A stretch of 9,410 nt of DNA from Nonomuraea sp. (GTDB lineage: Bacteria; Actinomycetota; Actinomycetes; Streptosporangiales; Streptosporangiaceae), in assembly GCA_013362835.1 (NCBI GenBank), contig JABFVJ010000088.1:1-9410 (forward strand), written 5' to 3'. Shown here piece by piece: positions 1 through 6,234 of this stretch (positions within the stretch are counted from its first letter, which is position 1; every line of letters begins with the position of its first letter). The notes under the pieces are model-generated. The model did not search any database and was not told where the DNA came from. It saw only the letters and a program-made list of their open reading frames with translations. A program made the translations under genes and the position numbers.

Positions 1-1
1 C

Positions 2-121
2 GGCGGCGACGGCCTGTGCTCGGTGGCGGAGTCCCTGGCCGCCCTGTACGTCGCCGAGGCCGCCGACCTGTCGCTGCGCGAGCGCCGCCCCGTCCAGGTG
101 GCCGAGGTGACCCTTGCCTGA
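2..121 (+). CDS. 3' end of a probable Gfo/Idh/MocA-family oxidoreductase (5' partial)
   Basis: Only the last 39 codons and the TGA stop at 119-121 are present; the gene enters from the left edge. The frame starting at base 2 is open, has G or C at nearly every third position, and encodes an Ala/Leu-rich helix (DGLCSVAESLAALYVAEAA) followed by a basic turn and a short strand (RRPVQVAEV). This helix, then 'RPV' plus a final strand, is how many NAD(P)-dependent sugar or inositol dehydrogenases of the Gfo/Idh/MocA family end. The catalytic and Rossmann parts lie outside the window, so the assignment rests on tail flavour alone and could be wrong. It converges on the MFS gene at 187-1350. Confidence 0.4.
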   Translation, partial: GGDGLCSVAESLAALYVAEAADLSLRERRPVQVAEVTLA

Positions 122-186
122 CGTCCGCCGGCGACGTCGCGGCGGCCGTGGACACGGCGGTCTCGCTGCTGGAGACCGCCTGAGCC

Positions 187-1350
187 TCACGCCTTCGCCG
201 CCGCCTTCCTGGGCGAGAAGCCCGGCGCCAGCGCGATGATCACGCCGGCCAGCAGCAGCGGCGCGACGAACGCCACCCGCCAGTCGGTGGCGTCGGCGAT
301 GCCGCCGATCAGCGCGGCGCCGACGATGAAGCCCACGTAGTTGAAGAGGTTGACCCGGGCGATGGCCACCCCGGTGCCCGCCGGGTCCAGCTTGCCCGCC
401 GCCGAGAACGACTGCGGCGCGACCACCGACAGCCCCAGCCCGGTCAGCCCGAACGCGACGATGGCGAGCGGCTGGTTCGGGGCCAGCACGACGCCGAGGA
501 AGCCGAGCGTGGCGAGCGCGCCGCCGATCCTGACGATGGTGGCGGGGCCGTAGCGGCGCACGGCGACGTCGCCGCCGAGCCGTACGAGGAGGGTGGCGCC
601 CTGGTAGACGCTGTAGGCCAGCTTGGCCACGCTCTCCTGGGCGAGCAGGATCTTGCCCATGAAGACGGTGGCGAAGTTGGACACCGCCGCGTCGCCGATG
701 TACAGGAAGCCCATGGCCAGGCAGAGCGGGATGATCGGCCGCCAGGGGAACTTGCCGGTGGCGGCCGTGACCGCGTTCTCGACCTTCTCCTCGGCGATCG
801 TGCAGAGCTTCGGGCCCGCGTAGAGCGAGCCGGCCACCGCGAAGATCATGGGGATCGCCATCGTGACCGCCAGCGAGACCCGGCCGGCCGTGAAGACCGC
901 CCACAGGGCGCCGGCCAGGCTGAAGACGCTCCACACGGAGTGGAAGCCGTTCAGCACGGCGGTGCCGTAACGGCGTTCGACGGCGACGCCCTGCATGTTC
1001 ATGCCGGCGTCCACCGCGCCGACCGCCAGGCCGAACAGCAGCAGCGCGGGTACGGCGAGCGGCACCGACGGCGCGAGCCCGGTGAGCACCACGGCGAGCG
1101 CGACCGCGGGCTGGGAGACGCGGAGGAGCAGCTTGCTGCCGTACCGGGCGGCGAACGTGCCGGCGCCGACGCTGCCCACCCCGGCGAAGACGGGGACGAT
1201 CAGCAACAGGAGCGTGAGCGCCCCGTCGCTGAGCTCCAGCTTGCTCTGGAGGCTGGCCACCTGGACGAGCAGGGTGGCGAACGAGAGCCCCTGCACGCCG
1301 TAGACGACGAACGTGGCAGTACGGGCCTGGCGATCACGCGGGGACGGCAC
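187..1350 (-). CDS. MFS transporter, YbjJ-like
   Basis: A 387-residue integral membrane protein of the major facilitator superfamily, probably a proton-coupled exporter of an unknown small molecule. About twelve hydrophobic segments are visible, with the usual central cytoplasmic loop around residues 180-205 (charged, EEKVENAV). The stretch around residues 107-150, with DAGMNMQGVAVERRYG followed by NGFHSVWSVFSLAGA, resembles the conserved patch of the YbjJ-type MFS subfamily; 'RYGPATIVRIGG' at 266-277 fits the loop 8-9 region. The start is GTG at 1350-1348, chosen because a strong AGGAGG lies 5-6 nt upstream (complement of 1355-1361). It diverges from the TetR gene at 1444 across 93 bp, so that TetR is its likely regulator. 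The stop is only 3 bp from the stop of the short plus-strand tail at 181-183. The substrate cannot be read from sequence. Confidence 0.88.
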   Translation of the reverse strand: MPSPRDRQARTATFVVYGVQGLSFATLLVQVASLQSKLELSDGALTLLLLIVPVFAGVGSVGAGTFAARYGSKLLLRVSQPAVALAVVLTGLAPSVPLAVPALLLFGLAVGAVDAGMNMQGVAVERRYGTAVLNGFHSVWSVFSLAGALWAVFTAGRVSLAVTMAIPMIFAVAGSLYAGPKLCTIAEEKVENAVTAATGKFPWRPIIPLCLAMGFLYIGDAAVSNFATVFMGKILLAQESVAKLAYSVYQGATLLVRLGGDVAVRRYGPATIVRIGGALATLGFLGVVLAPNQPLAIVAFGLTGLGLSVVAPQSFSAAGKLDPAGTGVAIARVNLFNYVGFIVGAALIGGIADATDWRVAFVAPLLLAGVIIALAPGFSPRKAAAKA

Positions 1351-1443
1351 GGCGGCCTCCTGACCGGGGGGAAATCAAACGTGAGGCGGGGTCAGGTTAG
1401 CGGCTGGTCAGGGCCCCACGCCAGCAGCAGATAGGGTGCCGGG
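1351..1443. promoter_or_regulatory. Divergent promoter/operator region between MFS gene and TetR gene
   Basis: This 93-bp gap holds both promoters. GGTCAGG occurs as a direct repeat at 1390-1396 and 1406-1412, 16 bp apart, and its inverse CCTGACC occurs at 1359-1365. A candidate -10 for the MFS gene, TAACCT on the minus strand (complement of 1394-1399), overlaps the first repeat, giving a leader of roughly 37 nt. An imperfect palindrome TGG-n3-GGG-c-CCC-n3-CCA sits at 1405-1423. These are candidate binding sites for the adjacent TetR; the exact operator is inferred, not established. Confidence 0.4.
1432..1437 (+). promoter_or_regulatory. Putative -10 element (TAGGGT) for a leaderless tetR transcript
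   Basis: TAGGGT ends 6 nt before the GTG start at 1444, and no Shine-Dalgarno is visible. Transcription would begin at or next to the start codon. No good TTGAC-like -35 is seen at the right distance, so this is a moderate call. Confidence 0.4.
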
Positions 1444-2037
1444 GTGAAACGGGGTTACGCGACCGGAGAGGCCCGCAAGGAGCGCATCCTGGCCGCCGCG
1501 CTCCTGGAGTTCGCCGAGAACGGCTACCGCGGCGCCTCGCTGGCCCGCATCGCCGAGCGGGTCGAGCTCTCCCAGGCCGGCCTGCTCCACCACTTCAGGA
1601 GCAAAGACCTGCTGCTCGTCGCGGTCCTCGACTACCGCGACGAGCTCGACAAGCGCAGGTTCGGCCCCGACAGGGAGAGCGGCGTCGACGCGCTGCGCAC
1701 CCTCGCCGACGTGGTCGACTACAACGCCCGGGTGCCCGGTCTCGTCCAGCTCTTCTCCGTGATCAGCGGCGAGGTCGTGACCCCCGGCCACCCAGGACAC
1801 GCGTGGGCCAGGCGGCGCTACCGGCGGCTGCGCGCCGACGTGGCGGCCGCGCTGCGCAGGGGCGTCGAGCGCGGCGAGTTCCGCGAAGGGCTCGACGCCG
1901 AGGCCCACGCCGACCGCCTCATCGCCATGATGGACGGCCTGCAGACCCAATGGCTGATCGACCCCGACCGGGTGGACATGGCGGCGATCTTCCGAGGCTA
2001 CGTGGACGACCTCATCACCGCTCTACGGCCTGCCTGA
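1444..2037 (+). CDS. TetR/AcrR-family transcriptional regulator (next to MFS gene)
   Basis: A 197-residue regulator with the TetR layout: an N-terminal DNA-binding domain at about residues 12-58 (RKERILAAALLEFAENGYRG, then the helix-turn-helix ending in QAGLLHHFRSKDLLL) and a variable C-terminal ligand-binding and dimerisation domain. The 'GLLHHF' recognition-helix end is a common variant of the family's 'LYxHF'. The start is GTG at 1444; no Shine-Dalgarno precedes it, but TAGGGT lies 6 nt upstream, consistent with a leaderless message. It is divergent from the MFS gene and most simply represses it and itself, with the effector probably the exported compound. Its last 23 bp overlap the end of the convergent DUF998 gene, whose stop is at 2015-2017. 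Confidence 0.88.
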   Translation: MKRGYATGEARKERILAAALLEFAENGYRGASLARIAERVELSQAGLLHHFRSKDLLLVAVLDYRDELDKRRFGPDRESGVDALRTLADVVDYNARVPGLVQLFSVISGEVVTPGHPGHAWARRRYRRLRADVAAALRRGVERGEFREGLDAEAHADRLIAMMDGLQTQWLIDPDRVDMAAIFRGYVDDLITALRPA

Positions 2038-2677
2038 CCGCCCTCACGGGCTCGGCGGCGGCCAGCCGCCCCGCGGCCGCCCACACGCCGAGCGCGAGCA
2101 GCGCGGCCACCTCGGTGACGGCCAGACCCCGTTCGACCAGGCCGAGCGGCATGACCCGGTACCACGGCAGCCCGTGGCCCGAGCCGATCAGCACCGCCGT
2201 CCCGATGGCGGCGACCCATAACACCGAGCACACCCCGAACCCGAACGCCACCACCGACGCCCGGTGCCGTTCCCGGTGCCGCCACGGCCGGGCGATGATC
2301 ACGGCGGCGAGCGGCAGGCTGAGGAAGGCCACGAGGCTGCCGATCCGGTGGATGCTGCCGCTCGTGCTGGGCCCGACCGACCAGTCGTGCTTGTGGAACG
2401 AGGCCGTCATGAGCAGGCCCACGCTCCAGGCCATGAGCGCGACCGTGCCGACGACCCCGGCGAGGCGCCTGCGGACCAGCGACACCCCGATCGCCGCCGA
2501 CCCGGCCGCGAGCAGCCCCACGGCGGCCCCGAAGATCCAGCCGTCGGGGCCGAGGCCGTGCTCGCTGATCGTGCGCCTGAGCGGATTCATCTCGTCGAAG
2601 CTCGTCAGCTCCAGGCCCACGATCACGGCGATGCCGGTGATCGCGGCGCCGAGTCCCCATCGCGCCGGTTGATGCAC
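2015..2677 (-). CDS. DUF998 domain-containing membrane protein
   Basis: About 220 residues with six likely transmembrane segments, at roughly 8-23, 48-66, 74-92, 113-130, 142-165 and 183-202. NPLRRTISEHGLGPDGWIF (31-49) just after the first segment, and a conserved HRIGS (110-114) at the start of the fourth, are what I associate with the DUF998 family of small uncharacterised membrane proteins. The function is unknown; nothing in the sequence shows a catalytic site. A GTG at 2683 is also in frame, but its GGGAGG would sit directly against it. The GTG at 2677-2675 has GGGAGG (complement of 2683-2688) at a normal 5-nt spacing, so I prefer it. It overlaps the tetR 3' end by 23 bp and is divergent from the DUF1707 gene. 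No functional link to either neighbour is evident. Confidence 0.82.
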   Translation of the reverse strand: MHQPARWGLGAAITGIAVIVGLELTSFDEMNPLRRTISEHGLGPDGWIFGAAVGLLAAGSAAIGVSLVRRRLAGVVGTVALMAWSVGLLMTASFHKHDWSVGPSTSGSIHRIGSLVAFLSLPLAAVIIARPWRHRERHRASVVAFGFGVCSVLWVAAIGTAVLIGSGHGLPWYRVMPLGLVERGLAVTEVAALLALGVWAAAGRLAAAEPVRAVRQAVER

Positions 2678-2771
2678 GCCCACCTCCCTTTGAGTGGATC
2701 AACGGCGAGAAGTGGCGAAGGATTCCGGCCGCCGCCCCGGCACGCCGACGCGCACGGGGAACTCGCCGAGA

Positions 2772-2798
2772 GGATCCGCGCGCTGCCCGCGCGAATCC
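2772..2798. repeat. 27-bp inverted repeat (11-bp arms, 5-nt centre)
   Basis: Left arm GGATCCGCGCG (2772-2782) and right arm CGCGCGAATCC (2788-2798) are complementary at 10 of 11 positions around the centre CTGCC. There is no T-run on either side, so it is not a standard intrinsic terminator, and it lies upstream of two divergent genes where a terminator would not be expected. It may be an operator for an unlinked regulator or a structured element. The function is inferred only from position. Confidence 0.5.
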
Positions 2799-2843
2799 GC
2801 CAGTTGGGCCCCTCTTGGACAAGCACATACCCGGGTCGCCGGA

Positions 2844-2849
2844 TATCGT
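2844..2849 (+). promoter_or_regulatory. Putative -10 element (TATCGT) for a leaderless DUF1707-gene transcript
   Basis: TATCGT ends 7 nt before the preferred GTG start at 2857, in a stretch without any Shine-Dalgarno. A TTGGAC at 2815 is too far upstream (23-bp spacer) to be a normal -35. Confidence 0.35.
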
Positions 2850-2856
2850 CAGAAGT

Positions 2857-3507
2857 GTGAACGAACGCGCGGGATCGTGGTTGCCGAAGCTGCAGGAAGT
2901 CGGAGAGCGGCTGGCCGAGGAGTTCGTCTCGGCGCGCCGGCCGCCGTCCGCGCCCGACGTGCCGCAGCCGCACGAGCTGCGCGCCTCCGACGCCGACCGC
3001 GAACGCATCGCGCAGGTGCTCCTGGACGCCCACGCCGACGGCCGCCTCGACCTCGTCGAGCAGGAGGAACGGCTCGGCGTCGTCTACTCCGCGCGTACGC
3101 TCGGCGAGCTCGCCGGGGTCACCGCCGATCTGCTCCCGGCCGAGGAGCAGCCGCTCAACCTCGACGGGCGGCCGGTGTCGGCCATCTTCAAGAAGGAGCA
3201 GCGCGGCGGGCGCTGGGTGGTGCCCGCCGAGCTGGCGGTGACCGCCATGTTCGGCACGACCAAGCTGGACTTCCGCGACGCCATCCTGCAGAACAGCCGG
3301 ATCGTCATCACCGCCACCCTGGTCTTCGGCGGCCTGGAGATCCACGTGCCGGAGGGCCTGGAGGTGATCAGGGTCGCCAAGGACAAGACGGTCCGCCTGA
3401 CCAAGCAGCCGACCGAGCCAGGCGGTCCCGTGGTCGAGGTGCGCACCACGAACTTCGCGGGCGAGGTCAAGGTCAAGGAACCGCCGAAGCGCAAGCGCCG
3501 CCGCTGA
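2857..3507 (+). CDS. DUF1707 and LiaF-like C-terminal domain protein (soluble)
   Basis: A 216-residue protein with two recognisable modules. Residues 41-94 (LRASDADRERIAQVLLDAHADGRLDL... and a closing ELAGVTADLLP) match the DUF1707 short helical domain common in actinobacteria. Residues about 125-170 (AMFGTTKLDFRDA, then a strand and VFGGLEIHVPEGLEV) match the beta-helical C-terminal domain of LiaF/VraT-type 'cell wall-active antibiotic response' proteins, which in Firmicutes sense or transmit envelope stress. There is no membrane segment, unlike LiaF, so it is probably cytoplasmic or peripheral. The tail is very basic (KRKRRR). A TTG at 2815 would add 14 residues; I prefer GTG at 2857 because the domain layout does not need the extension and a -10 hexamer sits 7 nt before it. 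It converges on glpX with a 9-bp gap. Confidence 0.8.
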   Translation: MNERAGSWLPKLQEVGERLAEEFVSARRPPSAPDVPQPHELRASDADRERIAQVLLDAHADGRLDLVEQEERLGVVYSARTLGELAGVTADLLPAEEQPLNLDGRPVSAIFKKEQRGGRWVVPAELAVTAMFGTTKLDFRDAILQNSRIVITATLVFGGLEIHVPEGLEVIRVAKDKTVRLTKQPTEPGGPVVEVRTTNFAGEVKVKEPPKRKRRR

Positions 3508-3527
3508 CCCCGCCCCTTATCCGGCGG
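3498..3527. terminator. Possible hairpin between convergent DUF1707 gene and glpX
   Basis: CCGCCG (3498-3503) can pair with CGGCGG (3522-3527) around an 18-nt loop spanning both stop codons. There is no T-run, so a factor-independent role is doubtful; it could slow polymerase on either strand. Confidence 0.22.
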
Positions 3528-4551
3528 TGTCGAAGTTGATCGCGCTGTACGCGCGCAGCTTCCAGAGCTGGTGCTCGCTCTCGATCTTCCGGATCGTCCC
3601 CGACCGCCCGCGCATCACCAGCGAGCTGGTCACCGCCGCCCCGGCCCTGAACCGTACGCCCTGCATGAGCTCGCCCTGCGTGATGCCGGTCGCGGCGAAG
3701 AACACGTCGTCGGACCTGACCAGGTCGTTCGTGGTGAGCACCTGGCTGAGGTCGTGGCCCGCGTCGATCGCCTTGCCGCGCTCGGCGTCGTCGCGCGGCC
3801 AGAGCCGGCCCTGGATCACGCCGCCCAGGCACTTGAGCGCGCAGGCGGCCACGATGCCCTCAGGGGTGCCGCCGATGCCCAGCATCAGGTCGATGCCGGT
3901 GCCCGCGCGGGCCGCCATGATCGCGCCGGCCACGTCGCCGTCGACGATGAACTTGATGCGCGCGCCCGTCTCCCTGATCTCCTTGACCAGCTCCTCGTGC
4001 CGGGGCCGGTCCAGCACGACCACCGTGACGTCGGACGCCGAGCAGTGCTTGGCCCTGGCCACCGCGTTGATGTTGTCGGCCACGGGAGCCTCGATGTCCA
4101 CCACGTCGGCCGCCTCGGGGCCGGTCACCAGCTTCTCCATGTAGAACACGGCGGACGGGTCGTACATCGAGCCGCGCTCGCTCACCGCGATCACCGAGAC
4201 CGCGTCCGGCATGCCGAGCGCCGTCAGCCGGGTGCCGTCGATCGGGTCGACCGCCACGTCACAGTCGGGGCCGCTGCCGTCGCCGACGCGCTCGCCGTTG
4301 TACAACATCGGGGCGTGGTCCTTCTCGCCCTCCCCGATGACCACGACGCCGTTCATCGAGACCGTGTTGATCAGCTGGCGCATGGCGTTCACCGCCGCGC
4401 CGTCGGCGCCGTTCTTGTCACCCCGGCCGACCCAGCGGGCCGCGGCCATCGCGGCCGCCTCCGTCACGCGTACCAGCTCCATCGCCAGGTTGCGGTCGGG
4501 GGCGTGCTCGCCCGTCGCGAGGGCTGCGGGTACCGACGTCTGATCGGACAT
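3517..4551 (-). CDS. glpX: Class II fructose-1,6-bisphosphatase
   Basis: GlpX hydrolyses fructose-1,6-bisphosphate to fructose-6-phosphate in gluconeogenesis, using divalent metal in the cytoplasm. In actinobacteria it is usually the main or only FBPase. The 344-residue length is normal for the family. Visible signatures are GRGDKNGAD (42-50), [20 protein letters not shown] (73-92), the metal-binding DPIDGT (102-107), DGDVAGA (204-210) and GIGGTPEG (225-232), whose Glu231 lines up with the catalytic glutamate of the family. The start is ATG at 4551-4549 with GAGGAGG (complement of 4561-4567) 9 nt upstream. It is divergent from a TetR gene across 251 bp. In M. tuberculosis glpX is likewise divergent from a DUF4245 gene (from memory, Rv1099c/Rv1100); here a TetR gene lies between them. 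Confidence 0.97.
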   Translation of the reverse strand: MSDQTSVPAALATGEHAPDRNLAMELVRVTEAAAMAAARWVGRGDKNGADGAAVNAMRQLINTVSMNGVVVIGEGEKDHAPMLYNGERVGDGSGPDCDVAVDPIDGTRLTALGMPDAVSVIAVSERGSMYDPSAVFYMEKLVTGPEAADVVDIEAPVADNINAVARAKHCSASDVTVVVLDRPRHEELVKEIRETGARIKFIVDGDVAGAIMAARAGTGIDLMLGIGGTPEGIVAACALKCLGGVIQGRLWPRDDAERGKAIDAGHDLSQVLTTNDLVRSDDVFFAATGITQGELMQGVRFRAGAAVTSSLVMRGRSGTIRKIESEHQLWKLRAYSAINFDTAG

Positions 4552-4802
4552 GTTGAGTGGCCTCCTCGTTGAGAACTGTCTCGATCGTAGTTGCCGGTCT
4601 ATTCCCGGCCAGAGGGGGATAATCTGCCCTGTCCGGCTTACTCCTCTGCCCAGGGCTTACCGCGCGATGGTCAGGGACCGGCCAAAAGGGATATCTATAT
4701 GGGTGCCCCGCATGACGGAGAACGGATTTTGCGCCATATCCCGTGCGCATCGAAGATCTCGCCTCCACCATGGTCTAGGCGCCCCGCCGTGGAGGAGATC
4801 GA
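4552..4802. promoter_or_regulatory. 251-bp intergenic region with glpX and tetR promoters
   Basis: No gene is supported here, and base composition is visibly more AT-rich than the surroundings, notably at 4684-4700. For glpX (minus strand), TACGAT (complement of 4584-4589) with CTGGCC 17 bp upstream (complement of 4607-4612) is a weak promoter candidate. For tetR (plus strand), TTGCGC at 4729-4734 and GAAGAT at 4752-4757 are 17 bp apart. TGCGC (4730-4734) and GCGCA (4745-4749) form a 20-bp inverted repeat over that -35, a plausible autoregulatory operator. GGGATAT (4688-4694) and ATATCCC (4736-4742) are a second, wider inverted pair. Confidence 0.35.
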
Positions 4803-5411
4803 ATGAGCGAAGTGCAGCACGCGGTGACCCAGCCCCGCACGTCCGAGCGCGGTGCCGCGACGCGGAGCTCGCTGCTGGCCGCCGCGAGGGAGGTCTTCGT
4901 CTCCAAGGGGTTCGCCGAGGCGGGCGTGACGGACGTCGTGTCCAGGGCGGAGGCCAGCGTGGGCAGCCTCTACCACCACTTCTCCGGCAAGGCCGACCTC
5001 TACCTCACGCTGTTCGAGGAGTGGCAGGCCCGGCAGGCGCAGCGCACCAAGCAGGCCGCCCGTACGGCCCGCGCCGCCGGCGACGGTGACCCGATGCGCG
5101 TGTTCATCGACGCGGCCCGCGCCTACCTCGAAGGCTGCCTGGAGGAGCGCGAGCTCGCCGCCCTGTTCCTGCGCGGCGACGGCCCGCCCGGGTTCGAGGT
5201 GGTCATGCGCGACCGGCTGCGCACCTGGGCCCAGCGCAACGCGGCCCTGTTCGAGGACGAACCCGCGCTCGTCGTCGTGGTCACCGGCGCCCTGGCCGCG
5301 GCCGTCTCGGAGATCGTCCTCTCCGGCGACCGCGCGATGGTCGACGAGGTGCTGGCGATCATCGGCCAGATCAGGCCCGCCGCTTCGGCGACCGCGCGCG
5401 CCAGCGGGTAA
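4803..5411 (+). CDS. TetR/AcrR-family transcriptional regulator (upstream of DUF4245 gene)
   Basis: A 202-residue TetR-type repressor. The DNA-binding domain occupies about residues 19-65: ATRSSLLAAAREVFVSKGF, then TDVVSRAEASVGSLYHHFSGKADLY, a textbook TetR helix-turn-helix ending in LYHHF. Residues 90-195 form the variable helical ligand domain. The start is ATG at 4803, fixed by GGAGGAG at 4791-4797, five bases upstream. It faces glpX divergently and reads into the DUF4245 gene with an 11-bp gap, so it could regulate itself, glpX, or the run downstream. The sequence does not say which, and the ligand is unknown. The stop codon TAA is also the beginning of the TAACCT hexamer in front of the next gene. 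Confidence 0.88.
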   Translation: MSEVQHAVTQPRTSERGAATRSSLLAAAREVFVSKGFAEAGVTDVVSRAEASVGSLYHHFSGKADLYLTLFEEWQARQAQRTKQAARTARAAGDGDPMRVFIDAARAYLEGCLEERELAALFLRGDGPPGFEVVMRDRLRTWAQRNAALFEDEPALVVVVTGALAAAVSEIVLSGDRAMVDEVLAIIGQIRPAASATARASG

Positions 5412-5414
5412 CCT
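5409..5414 (+). promoter_or_regulatory. Putative -10 element (TAACCT) before the DUF4245 gene
   Basis: TAACCT overlaps the TAA stop of the upstream TetR gene and ends 8 nt before the GTG at 5423, with no Shine-Dalgarno between. It may give a leaderless transcript; otherwise the gene depends on read-through from tetR. Confidence 0.33.
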
Positions 5415-5422
5415 CGCCAAGT

Positions 5423-5953
5423 GTGCGACGGTTCACCCAAGGTTTCTACGGCTACGCGGTAGCCCTGTTCATCTGTCTCGCGGGCGTGGGCGTCTTCATG
5501 GTCGTCTCCCCGCAGAGCCGTGAGGAGCACATTCCGCGGCTCGAATACTCGATCACCGTCGCCAACTTCGGCCACAAGGTGCCCTACCAGGTGTGGTCCC
5601 CGCAGAAGGACCCCGCAGGCTGGGTGCCCAACAGCAACAGGATCGCCCAGGGCGAGAGCGGCGCGCGGGTCCTCTACCTCGGCTACGCCACGGCCAAACG
5701 CGAGCACGTGATGTTCGTGCAGAGCGACGAGAAGCCGGCCGCCGAGTTCGCCAACCGCATGACCGGCATCGCCAAGCCGGCCGGCACGCAGCAGGTCGGC
5801 GGGGTGACGTGGGAGAAGCGCTTCCGCGAGGACAAGAAGCAGCGCTCGCTCGTCCGCGTCCTGCCCGACGTCACCCTCGTGGTCACCGGCACGGCCGACT
5901 GGCCGGAGCTCACCGAGCTCGCCGGGCTCCTCCAGCAGCGCCCCAAGGGGTGA
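5423..5953 (+). CDS. DUF4245 domain-containing protein (membrane-anchored)
   Basis: A 176-residue protein with one N-terminal hydrophobic segment (about 9-29, preceded by MRRF and followed by SPQSREEH), best read as a signal anchor with the rest outside the cytoplasm. The C-terminal part carries features of the actinobacterial DUF4245 family: PYQVWSP (54-60), GWVPNSNRI (66-74), LYLGYATAKREHVMFVQS (84-101), GGVTWEKR (126-133) and the closing VVTGTADWPELTELAGLL. The function is unknown. DUF4245 genes commonly neighbour xseB or glpX in actinobacteria, and xseB follows here after 21 bp. The start is GTG at 5423, supported by the membrane-anchor N-terminus and a TAACCT hexamer 8 nt upstream. There is no visible ribosome binding site. 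Confidence 0.85.
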   Translation: MRRFTQGFYGYAVALFICLAGVGVFMVVSPQSREEHIPRLEYSITVANFGHKVPYQVWSPQKDPAGWVPNSNRIAQGESGARVLYLGYATAKREHVMFVQSDEKPAAEFANRMTGIAKPAGTQQVGGVTWEKRFREDKKQRSLVRVLPDVTLVVTGTADWPELTELAGLLQQRPKG

Positions 5954-5961
5954 GGCTCCTC

Positions 5962-5967
5962 TAGGGT
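5962..5967 (+). promoter_or_regulatory. Putative -10 element (TAGGGT) for a leaderless xseB transcript
   Basis: TAGGGT ends 7 nt before GTG at 5975 and is identical to the hexamer in front of the TetR gene at 1444. No Shine-Dalgarno is present. This is also the main argument for choosing GTG 5975 over the GTGs at 5966 and 5969, which lie inside or directly against the hexamer. Confidence 0.4.
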
Positions 5968-5974
5968 GGTGGCC

Positions 5975-6205
5975 GTGGCAGACGACAAGACACCCTCGTA
6001 CGAGCAGGCCCGCGAGGAGCTGACCGAGGTGGTGCGCCGCCTGGAGACGGGCGGGCTCACGCTGGAGCAGTCGATCGAGCTCTGGGAGCGCGGCGAGAAA
6101 CTGGCGGCCGTCTGCGAGGAGTGGTTGCAGGGGGCCAGGGTCAAGCTCGCCGCCGCCATGGCCCGGCGTTCCGAGCCCGGAAGCGCCGACGACGCGCCCT
6201 TCTGA
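5975..6205 (+). CDS. xseB: Exodeoxyribonuclease VII small subunit
   Basis: XseB is the small helical subunit that coats the XseA subunit of exonuclease VII, which degrades single-stranded DNA to oligonucleotides from both ends. At 76 residues it is the usual size. The signature is clear: SYEQAREELTEVVRRLETG, then LTLEQSIELWERGEKLAAVCEEWL, with the family's LE-x-G and LWERGE-x-L elements, and a short acidic tail. GTGs at 5966 and 5969 are also in frame, but GTG at 5975 gives the family-typical N-terminus and lies 7 nt after a TAGGGT hexamer. Unlike the usual arrangement it does not follow xseA: xseA is more than 1.1 kb away on the other strand, beyond a nitroreductase/TetR pair. Confidence 0.95.
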   Translation: MADDKTPSYEQAREELTEVVRRLETGGLTLEQSIELWERGEKLAAVCEEWLQGARVKLAAAMARRSEPGSADDAPF

Positions 6206-6234
6206 GGCCCGCCCGTCCAGGGGTCAGGGGGCGC
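6194..6234. terminator. Hairpin spanning the stops of xseB and the nitroreductase gene
   Basis: GCGCCC (6194-6199) and CTGA (6202-6205) can pair with TCAG (6224-6227) and GGGCGC (6229-6234), a stem of about ten pairs with a small internal bulge. It includes both stop codons of this convergent pair. It has no T-run, so it is a candidate bidirectional terminator of the kind seen in high-GC genomes, not a canonical one. Confidence 0.35.

Larger units (their letters stand above)
2678..2856. promoter_or_regulatory. Divergent intergenic region between DUF998 and DUF1707 genes
   Basis: About 180 bp with no convincing gene. It carries the DUF998 Shine-Dalgarno at its left end, a TATCGT hexamer near its right end, and a strong inverted repeat in the middle (2772-2798, listed separately). 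No good minus-strand -10 for the DUF998 gene could be picked. Confidence 0.4.

Noticed and set aside
2015..2037. Overlap of tetR and DUF998 3' ends as a frameshift or assembly error
   Set aside because: Both proteins end at normal length for their families; a 23-bp convergent overlap is unremarkable.
1998..3008. Minus-strand open frame spanning DUF998 and the intergenic region
   Set aside because: Another frame of the DUF998 gene; Arg/Gly-rich and crosses into the divergent DUF1707 gene.
3571..4572. Long plus-strand open frame opposite glpX
   Set aside because: Antisense shadow of glpX with a biased Asp/His/Arg/Val composition and no recognisable domain.
4688..4742. GGGATAT/ATATCCC inverted pair as an attachment site or terminator
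   Set aside because: Arms are only 7 bp with a 41-nt centre, with no T-run and no integrase nearby; too weak to call.
4591..4806. Open frame of 71 codons in the glpX/tetR gap
   Set aside because: Pro/Arg-rich with no family resemblance, no ribosome binding site, mixed third-position bases, and it runs over the tetR start and its clear Shine-Dalgarno.
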